From: Arion vulgaris
Taxonomy: Eukaryota > Mollusca > Gastropoda > Stylommatophora > Arionidae
Reading direction: 5' to 3'
Length of the DNA stretch: 64,000 nucleotides
NCBI GenBank assembly: GCA_020796225.1
Contig: CM036754.1
Span: 19,792,867-19,856,866 of the forward strand
The notes below the pieces were generated by a model. The model was not told where the DNA came from and did no database searches. It saw nothing but the letters and a program-made list of their open reading frames with translations. How positions within the stretch are numbered: the stretch's first letter is position 1; each line of letters opens with the position of its first letter. The position numbers and the translations under genes are program-made. Shown piece by piece: positions 11,839-22,456 of this stretch.

Positions 11839-12054
11839 ATCAAAATAACGGTCAAATCAATATGAAGGCTAAAAAGATACTATCTTGGCAAAACAAAAGT
11901 CCCAAACAGCAACATCAGCAAAACAACTCCTGCAAATGTTTATTATTCTCAAAATTACGAGTAACGAATTCTATCCGGAGTTACGAAATTCGTGCTCTGT
12001 AGTTGTAATCTTCCAGTGCAAGAAATATATCGAAACACACATGACTATTCATCT

Positions 12055-12270
12055 TCTTCTTTTTTTGTCGTCACACTGCTACCGGGTTGTTGCCCAGTGT
12101 GATGGTTTTCTGTTTTTGTCTTGCGCTGTTCTGGTGGCTTGTGTGATTGTTATTTTTGCTCTTTTACAGGATTCTGCTATGGCATCTAACCATTTTTTTC
12201 GTGGTCTTCCTCTTGCCTTCTTTCCCGATGCTCTGTTGTAGAAGACTGTATACTGTGGAGTTTGGATGCA
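12055..12270 (-). pseudogene. LINE 3'-end fragment
   Basis: On the minus strand it reads RGRPRKKWLD-type sequence, then a short tail through a GTCGTCACACTGCT block. That block is also found in plus orientation at 30985-31195 (AGCAGTGTGACGACAAAAG). It is the C-terminal end of a non-LTR retrotransposon ORF2 plus 3' UTR. Confidence 0.55.
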
Positions 12271-12419
12271 TTCTTATTAAGTGGCCAAACCACTTCATTC
12301 TTTGTTTCTCAATGTTATTCAAGCACGGTTCTGTGACTATTCATCAAAGTACAGTAATGATGATCTAATCAACCAATCTATCCCGGAGTGAATATTAGAG
12401 AACTCTTTCTTCTTCTTTC

Positions 12420-12657
12420 TTTTCTCCAACCTTTTTTTTGCCTCACAGCGTCAGGGTAAGAAAAGATTTCCAGAACGAGCCCTTGTGTGGGCGTTATATA
12501 TATAGTGTCTATCGTCGTTTCTGTTATCTCTGTGGTCCACTTTTAGCATGAGTTGCACTGGCTGTTGGTAATCTACTTATGTGGCCGAAACACTTACTGT
12601 GTTGTTTCTTGATGAAGTTTAGTACTGATGTTGTACCCCCTTTTTTCCTGATGTCTT
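12420..12657 (-). pseudogene. LINE ORF2 C-terminal fragment, left part
   Basis: Homologous to 40020-40278, including CCTCACAGCGTCAGG and GATGAAGTTTAGTACTGATG. The LINE sequence continues at 13441 (ATTCTGCGTAGACAC) after the 34-bp array, so the array interrupts an otherwise colinear LINE fragment. Confidence 0.7.
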
Positions 12658-13440
12658 CATTTCTCAACCGGTCTCCTCTTGTTACCCCCAGCATTTCTCA
12701 ACCGGTCTCTTCTTTTACCCCAGCATTTCTCAACCGGTCTCCTCTTGTTACCCCCAGCATTTCTCAACCGGTCTCTTCTTGTTACCCCCAGCATTTCTCA
12801 ACCGGTCTCTTCTTGTTACCCCCTGCATTTCTCAACCGGTCTCTTCTTGTTACCCCCTTCATTTCTCAACCGGTCTCTTCTTGTTACCCCCAGCATTTCT
12901 CAACCGGTCTCCTCTTGCTACCCCCAGCATTTCTCAACCGGTCTCTTCTTGTTACCCCCAGCATTTCTCAACCGGTCTCTTCTTGTTACCCCCTGCATTT
13001 CTCAACCGGTCTCTTCTTGTTACCCCCAGCATTTCTCAACCGGTCTCTTCTTGTTACCCCCAGCATTTCTCAACCGGTCTCTTCTTGTTACCCCCTGCAT
13101 TTCTCAACCGGTCTCCTCTTGTTACCCCCAGCATTTCTCAACCGGTCTCTTCTTGTTACCCCCTGCATTTCTCAACCGGTCTCTTCTTGTTACCCCCTGC
13201 ATTTCTCAACCGGTCTCTTCTTGTTACCCCCTTCATTTCTCAACCGGTCTCTTCTTGTTACCCCCAGCATTTCTCAACCGGTCTCCTCTTGCTACCCCCA
13301 GCATTTCTCAACCGGTCTCTTCTTGTTACCCCCTTCATTTCTCAACCGGTCTCCTCTTGTTACCCCCAGCATTTTCAACCGGTCTCTTCTTGTTACCCCC
13401 TGCATTTCTCAACCGGTCTCTTCTTGTTACCCCCTGCATT
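12658..13440 (+). repeat. 34-bp minisatellite made of LINE coding sequence, 23 units
   Basis: Twenty-three head-to-tail units containing CAACCGGTCTCTTCTTGTTA, mostly 34 bp with a few 32-33 bp. The same segment is single-copy in the paralogous LINE at 40279-40312, where CATT occurs at both ends exactly 34 bp apart. Because 34 is not a multiple of 3, frames rotate from unit to unit; all three plus-strand frames lack stops, giving overlapping pseudo-proteins of 231-289 codons rich in FLNRSLLVTP. These are not genes. Confidence 0.95.
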
Positions 13441-13474
13441 CTGCGTAGACACTATTGGAAAATATAATCACTAA

Positions 13475-14270
13475 TGCAGAAAAATCATCACAGTTCTCAA
13501 TTCTACTTCCTTGACTTATTTCTAAACATCTTTCGCATTACATGTTACAACTCATAACAAACAAACAAACAAAAACTATAGTTGAAAATAGAAAATGACT
13601 AATGGAGAGGGTAAGGGTGCCGAAAGAAATATGTTACCAAACGTTACAATTTCTCTCAGTCGATGCATAGGTATAACAGATGTTGAATTACTCATTGTGT
13701 GATCATTTTTCTCAAACCATTGAGTCAGTCATCACAGAGTTATTTTAAAAACAAGACATCAGTAAGAATAAACAAAATAAAATAAATAAAATAGAAAAAA
13801 GCAGCAAAGTTTTTGTAGGTAAACTTTGTGTAAAATAACAAACAACTAATTCAATTACAATTGTGAAGGTTACATAATTCAACACCCATTATATTATCAC
13901 GTATCACAACAGTATCAGCATTAAGCAGTTTTTCCATTCATGATTTAAAGATTTGCATGTTTCTCCATGTTTCTTTGATATTTTTCTTTTTTTCTTTTCC
14001 AAACATCCATATTACCGTTTGATTGAGATTTTAAATGTATATCTCAAAACGTCTTGCGTTGTATATTCAAGTAATATATATATATGGCCTTTTTCGTCTT
14101 TACAGACGGTCAATTGGCAAGTGTTTTACTGTGACAACTTCTGAGTTTTCGCTTTTCTCTCTTGTCGTTCAGCTCATACATAAGTCTCTTCTCAAAAGAT
14201 TCTCGCCCTTTGTAATTTGGCTTTCCACACAACTCTGTCATCAGCTAGTTTTTTCCATGTGCTGGAACCT
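13475..14270. other. AT-rich stretch, nothing recognised
   Basis: Short open frames only, without recognisable products. Confidence 0.4.
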
Positions 14271-14274
14271 ATAG

Positions 14275-14600
14275 AAAACTTTTCATTGAGGCTTTGCAGA
14301 CATCTTTATATCTGAGCAGTGGTCTACCCTGGTGCCTCTTCCCTCCGAAAGTTCACAGAACAACATTTGTTTTGGTATGCGACAGGTTTCCATTCTTCTC
14401 ACACGCCCCAACCATCTTAGTCGTCTACTGCTGAGCATGCCCATGATGGAAGGCAGATTTGCACGTTGCAGTACTTCAGAGTTGGTTATCTTGTCGTATC
14501 ACCTGATGTTCATAATCTTGCGGAGACATCGAAGGTGAAAGATGTTAAGTCTCCTCTCGTGTCTTGAGTAGGCTGTCCATGTTTCTGAGCCATAAAGTTA
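14275..14600 (-). pseudogene. LINE ORF2 C-terminal fragment
   Basis: The minus-strand translation runs [10 protein letters not shown], then [20 protein letters not shown], then RRRLRWLGRVRRME, then GRHQGRPLLRYKDVCK. This is the conserved region after the reverse transcriptase domain of many invertebrate non-LTR retrotransposons. Only the C-terminal part is present, with no catalytic residues. Confidence 0.75.
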
Positions 14601-14649
14601 AGAACAAATTACTCAGGCTTCAAGTAATAGTGGTGAATCTATAACCCTA

Positions 14650-14850
14650 ACCAAACTGCAAGAATACCAAGTCCAATGTGGTGTAGCTAGACTAGAGCAC
14701 TATACTGGTAGCCTAAGAAGAACAGTAAACCAACAAAGAGCCGGTGTTGTTAGTTGCCACACGCTGAGAGGCATATTGAGGAAGAGATCGGAACATTTAT
14801 GGACTAATTGGTTTGATGTGCAGTGATGATGATCTGACAACTAAACTATA
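14650..14850 (+). pseudogene. 3' end of an RNase H-type LINE
   Basis: Plus-strand reading includes CHTLRGILRKRSEHLWT, the same C-terminal block as the fragments at 49400-49730 and 50505-50800. Confidence 0.5.
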
Positions 14851-14859
14851 CTAAACTAA

Positions 14860-15575
14860 ACGTTTAGCTTACACTTATATTTATAAACAATAATATCAGT
14901 AGATCATGAGTGATGATGGCAGTAGTTTCATAGTGTGTTGTCAAGTCTGGACTAGCATATGAGTTAAGCCTGGGCAAGCCAGAATGTCGTCTTCGTGGTA
15001 GAGAGAGAAGATATGCCATAAACTTCTCATAAGCAAGGTGTTTGTTTTGTTTATGCAGAGGATTACAGCCTGTTTAAGCTAGGCACGATCGTTCAACCTA
15101 AGGATGAACCTTTTATTGGTTATCTCAGAGCGTGTAGGTCAACAAATATGAAAACTAATAATTAACTGTTTTCCCCTTGGTAATGTGAGCAGTTAACTTT
15201 GGAATGTCTGCTGCAGCGGAGCACGCAGCACGCATAGGCTTGTCCAATGTGTCATGGCCTCGATCGCATAAACATAGCATAACGTGTGTTGTTTCAACAC
15301 GTCTCTATGTGAGAAGATGATTGTAGTGTCTAGTTTTGGTGCAGAATCTCCTAGCTAAAGTACAATATATTTCATCATTTTTGTAGTATTATGATCTTTC
15401 TTGTTATGTCTTTTCGGGCAACTCTTTCACACATTTTTAGCATTATAGTGTACCTCAAAATTACGAGTGTTTCTAGTGTTGTTACTGTGCCATATTGGAC
15501 AATCCTGCGTTACGGTTTTCAGGAGGTGATGTTATCGAATCGGTTTATGTGTGAGCTGAGAAGCAATATGTGTCC
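14860..15575. other. Nothing recognised
   Basis: No repeat family shared within the window and no credible coding sequence. Confidence 0.4.
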
Positions 15576-15590
15576 ACACCCAGTCGACTT

Positions 15591-15778
15591 TTCTTTTTTT
15601 TTCCGATTCAGCTCTTCGGCTCGGTTCCATGGACATCGTAACCCTTCGGTTCGGTGCCACGAACACCGTAAATCTGGGTAATCTGTGGCTTTTCTGCCAT
15701 CTCGCGGAATTGAACCCGCACACACAGAGGGATAGTCACCCGTAGTCCAACGCGCTACGAACACGCTGGGCAGACGGG
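15591..15778 (-). repeat. SINE A copy with target-site duplication
   Basis: tRNA-derived SINE in reverse. The B box reads GAATTGAACCCGC on the plus strand (sense GCGGGTTCAATTC). Flanked by the 14-bp TSD CACCCAGTCGACTT at 15577-15590 and 15779-15792. It has lost part of the tail domain seen in 20055-20252. Confidence 0.85.
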
Positions 15779-15794
15779 CACCCAGTCGACTTAA

Positions 15795-16270
15795 AAACCA
15801 AACTGTGGGGAAACCTAATGGACCTGAAGCTTACTGTCCACTTTGTGGCCACAGTAAACTACGCTTATGACCAGAGATCGCTGAAGAAGAAGGAAGATTT
15901 TTAAATTCACATCTTAAGAAAATCGTTGAAGTATTTCTATACGCCGGACAGTCTTTTGCTCTTGCTGGGTTGCTTGTCCTTCACGAGTGATGACGGCTAC
16001 TTATTTCGTCCAATGAATGTGCTAGAAATGAGATTTGTGTGTGCGAATGTGATTGACGAAGCCAATTTTAGCGTGGGCTTTGTATGTGGACATGTAATTT
16101 TGACCGCACCATTAAGGGTTTGCCGTGATCTTTTGCTATGCAATATTTGTTTTGAAGTGCGTTTTCAGGCCAAAGTTCATCATGTCCAGTTCAACTCACT
16201 TTGACTTTCTGTAGCAGCTTGTTGGGGGTCTTGAATGTTTACCCTCACGGAAACTTCAGTATTTGATGAA
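15795..16270. other. Nothing recognised
   Basis: A 92-codon plus-strand frame at 15926-16204 has no recognisable motif and is not supported as a gene. Confidence 0.35.
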
Positions 16271-16271
16271 A

Positions 16272-16459
16272 TGAAAATCGTGGCATATCCTTTACAGGAC
16301 GTAGCCATCAACCACAGTAAAAGAGTCGTTGATTTTTCTAGGCGCCACTTATACGTTCAGTAGTTTGTCGTTGCTTCAAACTTGCCCACCGTGGGGTTTG
16401 AACCAGGTACACTTGGGTTTGTGATCGAGCTTACTACCGCTTGAGCTACAGACGATCAC
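16272..16459 (-). repeat. SINE F copy
   Basis: Reverse-oriented SINE F from TATCCTTTACAGGACG to the tRNA-like head, with B box sense GGTTCAAACCC near 16396-16408 and A box near 16430. Confidence 0.75.
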
Positions 16460-16559
16460 TATATTGTTTCACAGTATATGATACATTGTTCTATCACTTC
16501 ACTGAACATTCTTTGCAAATAGCTCATGTGAAGGTTATTTATTTGTATTGCACATCTAA

Positions 16560-16800
16560 TCTTAGCGCATTTAGGGAGTCTTTCCAAACAGAGGTGTTTC
16601 GGGGATGGGAATCACAGTTGCTGACCAGATTGAGAGAGATTTGTGTCGATATTGACACAGCCCGAAAAGAACGACAGACCAAACAACATCTAATTGGTGT
16701 GTTGGGCTGCTGGATCCTACTGGTTTTGCTGAGGCGGGAATCGGAACACCTAGGGACATGTCCGGAGTGCTACATATGCTACATATGTGATCCAAGTTTC
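16560..16800 (+). pseudogene. 3' end of an RNase H-type LINE
   Basis: Within a 135-codon plus-strand frame the stretch RRESEHLGTCPEC matches the terminal [12 protein letters not shown] block of the 49400-49730 fragment. The rest of that frame is unrelated sequence. Confidence 0.45.
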
Positions 16801-17047
16801 CCTGTTGTATACTACGGTAGTGAATACTATGTCATACTGGATTTTTAATTTGGTGTCATTATTTACTCCCATCTGATAATTCTACACATTTTACACCGAC
16901 TTTCAAACACCACAATGTCTATGAAAATTCTCTTACTAACCTTAGAGTCTATGACTTTTGTTCCCTGATCTAGCAATAATACTGCCAAGATATAAGATGC
17001 TTTCAACTGACAAAAGATGTTTATTGTTTTAAAATGTTTATATCTGG

Positions 17048-17540
17048 TATGTGGTACTGTTCTCTAGTGACAGATTGAAACATGGTCTCAATTGTCTTGG
17101 TATATGTGATACTGCTCTTTAGTGACAGATTGAAACATGGTCTCAATTGTCTTGGTATATGTGGTACTGTTCTCTAGTGACAGATTGAAACATGGTCTCA
17201 ATTGTCTTGGTATGTGTGGTACTGTTCTCTAGTGACAGATTGAAACATGGTCTCAATTGTCTTGGTATATGAGATACTGCTCTCTAGTGACAGATTGAAA
17301 CATGGTCTCAATTGTCTTGGTATATGTGGTACTGTTCTCTAGTGACAGATTGAAACATGGTCTCAATTGTCTTGGTATATGTGGTACTGTTCTCTAGTGA
17401 CAGATTGAAACATGGTCTCAATTGTCTTGGTATATGTGGTACTGTTCTCTAGTGACAGATTGAAACATGGTCTCAATTGTCTTGGTATATGTGGTACTGT
17501 TCTCTAGTGACAGATTGAAACATGGTCTCAATTGTCTTGG
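17048..17540 (+). repeat. 55-bp minisatellite, 9 units
   Basis: Nine units of 55 bp (the first 53 bp), containing AGTGACAGATTGAAACATGG. Variation is confined to the TATGTGGTACTGTTCTCT segment. A short GA run follows at 17551-17566. Confidence 0.95.
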
Positions 17541-17574
17541 TATTTGTATAGAGAGAGAGAGAGAGATTAAATAT

Positions 17575-17815
17575 ATCACACGCTGTGGGAAAATTTCTTA
17601 GCACCGGGCGTCCCCATACGGCTCGGTCCCTTTAGGCAGAAATGGCACGCCCCTATTGCACATTACAAAACTCTGGTATCTCCAGCAACAATGTTTGCAT
17701 TTTTTCCGAAAAATACACTCGTGAACTGAACCTACGAGTCCAGATTCAAACCCACGACTTTCATGACACACGACAAATTCTTGACCACTTAGCCACGTAG
17801 ACCTAAGAGAAATAC
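17575..17815 (-). repeat. SINE I copy
   Basis: tRNA-derived SINE in reverse. Sense A box GTGGCTAAGTGGTCAAG and B box GGGTTTGAATC lie at the right end. The body contains ATACGGCTCGGTCCCT. A second copy is at 60510-60655. Confidence 0.65.
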
Positions 17816-17819
17816 AGGT

Positions 17820-18330
17820 CTAAACCTGTATCCCCCTAATTTACGACTTAGTGTGGAAACATGTTATTGACTTACTTACATGCTTGTGTCTACAGACAAC
17901 ATATAATGACTTATACAAGACAGTAAGCAACTCTATCACCTACACCACAAACCTAGTATTACCAACGTTAAGATATCTTACACTGCATAACAAATCACGA
18001 CACGCTAGACAAGCGTATGTTACAATGTTAGTTCTACAAAATGTCATAATAAACTCTGAAAACACGATACCGGTGTTGAAATTAGCATGCCAAAGTCAAG
18101 CTAGTATGTAATTAACCGTGATTGTTTACGAAAGTATTTCATATATTATTTGTTCCATTTTCTTTGTTTGTCTAATTTTATCTTCCTTCTTTTTTATAAT
18201 TTTAAGTGCTCTATATTATTATATTTATGTTGTCTTTTATCTACTCAAATATTAGTGTAGCTGGATGTTTGCTTATTTTGGTTTTCAAATCGAAAGAACT
18301 ACTCATATTTCTTAACTACTTCTATTCTCT
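17820..18330. other. AT-rich stretch, nothing recognised
   Basis: An 86-codon frame at 17851-18111 has no recognisable features. Confidence 0.4.
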
Positions 18331-18428
18331 AATGCGGTTTAACCTCACAGCGTCAGAAAAAGAGATTTTTAGAACGGGCTCTTGTGTGCGCTTCGCAAAT
18401 GGTGTTTGTCACTGCTTCTGCCTAAGAT
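18330..18428 (-). pseudogene. LINE 3'-end fragment
   Basis: Contains CCTCACAGCGTCAG followed by AGAACGGGCTCTTGTGTGCG, the same block as at 12443-12500 and 40017-40080. Confidence 0.55.
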
Positions 18429-18609
18429 AGAAAATATTGAAACTGAAATATCAAGTCAGTCCGCGTGTAATGCTCTGAGACAAGACGAACAACGGCAACA
18501 AGAACTTATACTGAAAAGATACAGGCTTTCGTAAAAGAGTGCTACACAAAATAGAAGAGATAAAATGACAACAAGAAGGGACAAGAAAAGAATAGCATAA
18601 CAGGTACGT

Positions 18610-18735
18610 GAGTAGGCTCATCAATCAAAATCGAACTGGTACGGTTAGTCGTTGGACGCTGTTGAAGATATTGCGAAGGAGATCGGAGCACCTATGGACA
18701 TGTCCGGAGTGCAATGAAGATATTTCAAACTGAAA
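18610..18735 (+). pseudogene. 3' end of an RNase H-type LINE
   Basis: Contains GGAGCACCTATGGACATGTC and CCGGAGTGCAATGA, the terminal block (EHLWTCPEC reading) of the LINE family at 49400-49730. Confidence 0.5.
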
Positions 18736-18885
18736 CTGAAGGGATAAAATTAGAAAAGAATGTAACTAATGAAAAACAGTTTAACTAAAGATTAAGACAA
18801 GACGTTGATTTTATATAATACAAACCAACAGCAGAAGAACAGCTACAACAACACACATTAAAAGTAAACAAAAAAGTAAGGAAAG

Positions 18886-19345
18886 CATTTTTATACTACG
18901 GGATATATAGGGTATTACAGTGTTAGACCCGTATTTTTCGTGGACTATCGGCACACGATGGGTAATGTGATCAACATAAGGCCGGTCGCATTTATTTTCC
19001 AGTGATTGTTCTGGTACCCAATTGAGGCTTGGTCGACCTAAGAGCCGTTAACTCCTTGTGGACCAGGAGCTACACTACGTGGCGTTTTACTCTATAATGG
19101 CCTTTGCCCTGGTCCACTAAGAGGAAACAACTCCCGTAGTGCGCGTGGAATTTTTCCCGACAGCGACGGCTCTCAGGTCGACCCAGCCTCAACTGGGTAC
19201 CAGACATGCTCTGGGAAAGTAAAGGCGGCCGGCGTGATGCTGACCACATCACCCATCTGTGCCGATAGTCAATGTAAAATATAGGCCTAACACTGTATTG
19301 ATCTATATACCACAAGGTATGAAAGGGTTCCTTTACTAAGAGGAA
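18886..19345. repeat. Two SINE C copies head to head (large inverted repeat)
   Basis: 18886-19060 is SINE C in reverse and 19125-19345 is SINE C forward (GACGGCTCTCAGGTCGACCC through AGGTATGAAAGGGTTCC). The short centre holds a second inverted repeat, GTGGACCAGG versus CCTGGTCCAC. The 167-codon minus-strand frame across this region is a shadow. Confidence 0.75.
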
Positions 19346-19450
19346 ATACATGGATGCAGAGAGCAACAATATAAAGAAGAGCTGGAGGGAGCTGCAGGAG
19401 ATAGCTAGAGATAGGAAAATTTGGCATGAGTTGGTTGATGGCCTATGCCC
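19346..19450 (+). pseudogene. LINE 3'-end fragment
   Basis: The reading contains KSWRELQEIARDRKIWHELV, the C-terminal tail also seen in diverged form at 56655-56925 and, reversed, at 30595-30690. A GA-rich run follows at 19458-19555. Confidence 0.6.
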
Positions 19451-19714
19451 CAACTCAGAGAGAGAAGGGAAGAGAGAGAGAGAGAGATGAGAGAGAGATG
19501 AGAGAAAGAGATAGAGATGAGAGAAAGAGAGAGAGATGAGAGGGAGAGATGGCAGATAAGGGAAAATTGTCACAAATTTTTACCCCACCACCTCTACCCT
19601 AACCAACCCTAAATCCCCTCTCCCCCCCTTCATCTCCAAACCGTACCCACAAAAATGGTTTACAAATATCTCAGTCGAGCTCTGTTTAGTTGAAAAAATT
19701 TGAAGAATCTAGCC

Positions 19715-20303
19715 CAAGATTTCCAAACTTTTTCGGCCCACCGCCCACTTTGCACGACATAAACCTTGTAACGCCCTTCCCATTATAACAGTTTGTCAAC
19801 GCCCCCATATATATAAATACATGCTCCATTTTCCATTTGACATAGAAAATTGATATATATTTCTGTTTTCAAATGATTATATACATGAAATAGAAAATTA
19901 ATGAATAAATGAATCGTGTAAGATGGGCATAAGATGAATTAATAAAATGCAGAATTCAAATATTTTATGATTATTCAATCGCAAAATCACGCCAAAAACG
20001 ACCCCAAATGCTTCTGAACCCACTATCGACCCCACCCTCCCTGGAAGGCTTTTTCCGATCCAGAAGCACTTGAGCTTTCAGCTCTTCGGCTCGGTGCCAT
20101 GGCATCGTAATCCTTCGGTTCGGTACCACGAACAGTGTAAATCTGAGGAACCTGTGGCTTTTCTGCCAGCCCGCGGAATTGAACCCGCACTCACAGAGGG
20201 CTAGTCACCCGTCGTCCAACGCGCTACGAACACGCTGGGCAGGCGGGCTCCTGGAAATTTTAGCGCTCATTGGGGGGCGATACGCCCACTTTGGGAACCC
20301 ATG
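19715..20303. mobile_element. hAT MITE (family E) with nested SINE A
   Basis: Starts CAAGATTTCCAAA and ends TTTGGGAACCCATG, flanked by the perfect 8-bp TSD ATCTAGCC (19707-19714 and 20304-20311), which is diagnostic of hAT transposition. Without the nested SINE it is about 390 bp, close to its sister at 35679-36063. No coding capacity. Confidence 0.85.
20055..20252 (-). repeat. SINE A copy inside hAT MITE
   Basis: Full-length SINE A (about 198 bp): tail domain CCGATCCAGAAGCACTTGAG at left, tRNA-like head at right. The sister MITE at 35679 lacks it, which fixes the boundaries. Confidence 0.85.
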
Positions 20304-20669
20304 ATCTAGCCGAAGGCGTATGCTCAAGACGGGCTAACAAAACCAAGAAGAAACTATATCTCATTTCGTGTTACGTGTTTGTTATTTCTTCTCATTTCGG
20401 TATGTTTTTAGTTTTAGATAAGAGTGGGTAAGTATCACATACCGAGTCTGCCTCTGCGCACGTCCACTAAACATGGCATTTCAGACAAACATACAAGTGA
20501 TAGAGGAAGTCCTGCCAGCTTCTATGATTGACTGCGGCAACAATGTAAACAAACACAGCATTTTTTTTTTTAAAGTTGAGGAAACATTTTTTTGTTCTGC
20601 TCTTTTTTAATAGCAGTTTTCAACATCTAATTTGACATTTGCTTGACTTTGATAATCGAAATGTCTTAA

Positions 20670-20883
20670 CCCTTTCGCTGCTACATACTTTCTGACAACT
20701 GGCTAAAAATAGCTACTCTTTGTTTCTAGGTCACAAACGTGAATGTACTCCTATAGCAGTGACAATAGCAATGTATAACGTGTTAACACGTCTTTAGCCC
20801 ACAGAGAAGAGATAATAGACGTGTTAATGCGTCTTTAGAAGTGAATGGGAAAATGTATATATACGTCCTTAGCAGCTAAAGGG
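20670..20883. mobile_element. piggyBac-type MITE
   Basis: TTAA then CCCTTTCGCTGCTA at the left and TAGCAGCTAAAGGG then TTAC at the right. The 14-bp ends match at 13 positions, and one TTAA target copy is intact while the other has changed by one base. 214 bp, no coding sequence. TTAA targets and CCC ends are hallmarks of piggyBac elements. Confidence 0.7.
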
Positions 20884-20959
20884 TTACTTAATTAATCTCT
20901 TCCGTTAGTTTTAATCCTTAGTGAATACTTCTGATGTTATGTATAATTTGTTACACATG

Positions 20960-21375
20960 GAGTTCTATGTAGCGTAGAGTTGGGTGCTCGTCTCGTGTTC
21001 CAAAGGTACTCAGTTCGCTGTCTAGTGGAGTCATAGAGATTCATGATCTCAGTACAGGTGAGAACGAGTTCCTAGTCCTTCCGGAGACGGACGATAACAA
21101 GGAGGTCCCGTGTTCAAGTTAAGCACGTTAAAGAACCCTTGACAATTTAAATTCGAGAAGAGCAGTCTGGAAAGACGCTCCCCTCATAAAATTCATTAGA
21201 TAAATTTAGAAATAGTTTTGATTTTAAAATTCCTACAAAATATTGTTACCATCGGGACCCTCGTCGGTGCTTTGTAGTTCTTACACTGCCGCTGAGATCT
21301 TTTTATATAAGAAAGAGATTGGAGCACGCATGGTTACCCACAGAAGTGCAATGATGATGGTCATATTAAACAATC
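20960..21375 (+). repeat. SINE K, most complete copy
   Basis: tRNA-like head, central CCTTCCGGAGACGGACGATA, the block GTTCAAGTTAAGCACGTTAA, then CACTGCCGCTGAGATCTTTT, and an AATC-repeat tail at 21371-21390. This copy serves as the reference for the family here. Confidence 0.7.
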
Positions 21376-21433
21376 AATCAATTAATTGATTACACATTTT
21401 TGATGATGCAAATAAAAGTTTGGTAGCAGGAAG

Positions 21434-21832
21434 ATGTTCTGTTTAGATAGAACTAATTATACCAAAGTCAGAACTTTATGTATCGATAGAACTAATTATA
21501 CCAAAGTCAGAACTTTATGTATCGATAGAACTAATTATACCAAAGTCAGAACTTTATGTATCGATATAACTAATTATACCAAAGTCAGAACTTTATGTAT
21601 CGATAGAACTAATTATACTAAAGTCAGAACTTTATGTATCAATATAACTAATTATACTAAAGTCAGAACTTTATGTATCGATATAACTAATTATACCAAA
21701 GTCAGAACTTTATGTATCGATAGAACTAATTATACTAAAGTCAGAACTTTATGTATCGATAGAACTAATTATACTAAAGTCAGAACTTTATGTATCGATA
21801 GAACTAATTATACTAAAGTCAGAACTTTTTAG
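21434..21832 (+). repeat. 39-bp minisatellite, about 10 units
   Basis: Units of 39 bp containing ACTAATTATACCAAAGTCAG. The period is a multiple of 3, so one frame reads a 13-residue repeat (TNYTKVRTLCIDR) for 132 codons; no initiation context or domain supports a real protein. Confidence 0.95.
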
Positions 21833-22410
21833 ATAAATTTATGAAATAGACTTTTGATTTATAAAATTCATACCAAATAAATTTTATCGATCAGGACTCA
21901 TTATACTAGTCAGTCTTATGCTGATGAGATCTATTATAAAGTCAGAATTAGCACGATGACTTTATACAAAGTCGCAATTTATGTATGCATAAACAATCAA
22001 TAAATTATATGATTACACATTTTTGAATGATGTACAATAAAATTTGAGCAGGGAAAATTTTGTTTAGATAGAACTAATTATACAAAGTCAGAACTTTATG
22101 TATCGATAGAACTAATTATACCAAAGTCAGAACTTTATGTATCGATAGAACTAATTATACTAAAGTCAGAACTTTATGTATCGATAGAACTAATTATACT
22201 AAAGTCAGAACTTTATGTATCGATAGAACTAATTATACCAAGTCAGAACTTTATGTATCGATAGAATAATTTCCTAAAGTCAGAACTTTATGTATCGATA
22301 GAACTAATTATCCAAAGTCAGACTTTAGTATCGCTATAATTAATTATACCAATGTCAAAACTTTATGTGTCGATAGTAACTAATTATACCAAAGTCAGAA
22401 CTTTACCATT
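21833..22410 (+). repeat. Second, degraded 39-bp array with duplicated flank
   Basis: 21833-22060 is an imperfect, indel-rich repeat of 21185-21450, followed by about nine 39-bp units, several with single-base deletions. This looks either like an old larger-scale duplication or like uncorrected long-read sequence. Confidence 0.7.
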
Positions 22411-22456
22411 CAAAACTAAACAATGATAATAATAATAATGGATTGAATGAATGAAT

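Noticed and set aside
12658..13440. CRISPR array
   Set aside because: Units are contiguous tandem repeats without unique spacers, in a eukaryotic sequence, with no cas genes. The same applies to the other arrays.
19070..19573. 167-codon minus-strand protein
   Set aside because: It reads through a GA microsatellite, a LINE tail and reverse SINE C sequence.
21434..21832. 132-codon protein with a 13-residue repeat
   Set aside because: 39-bp array, no start context, no domain, and the adjoining copy of the array is frameshifted.
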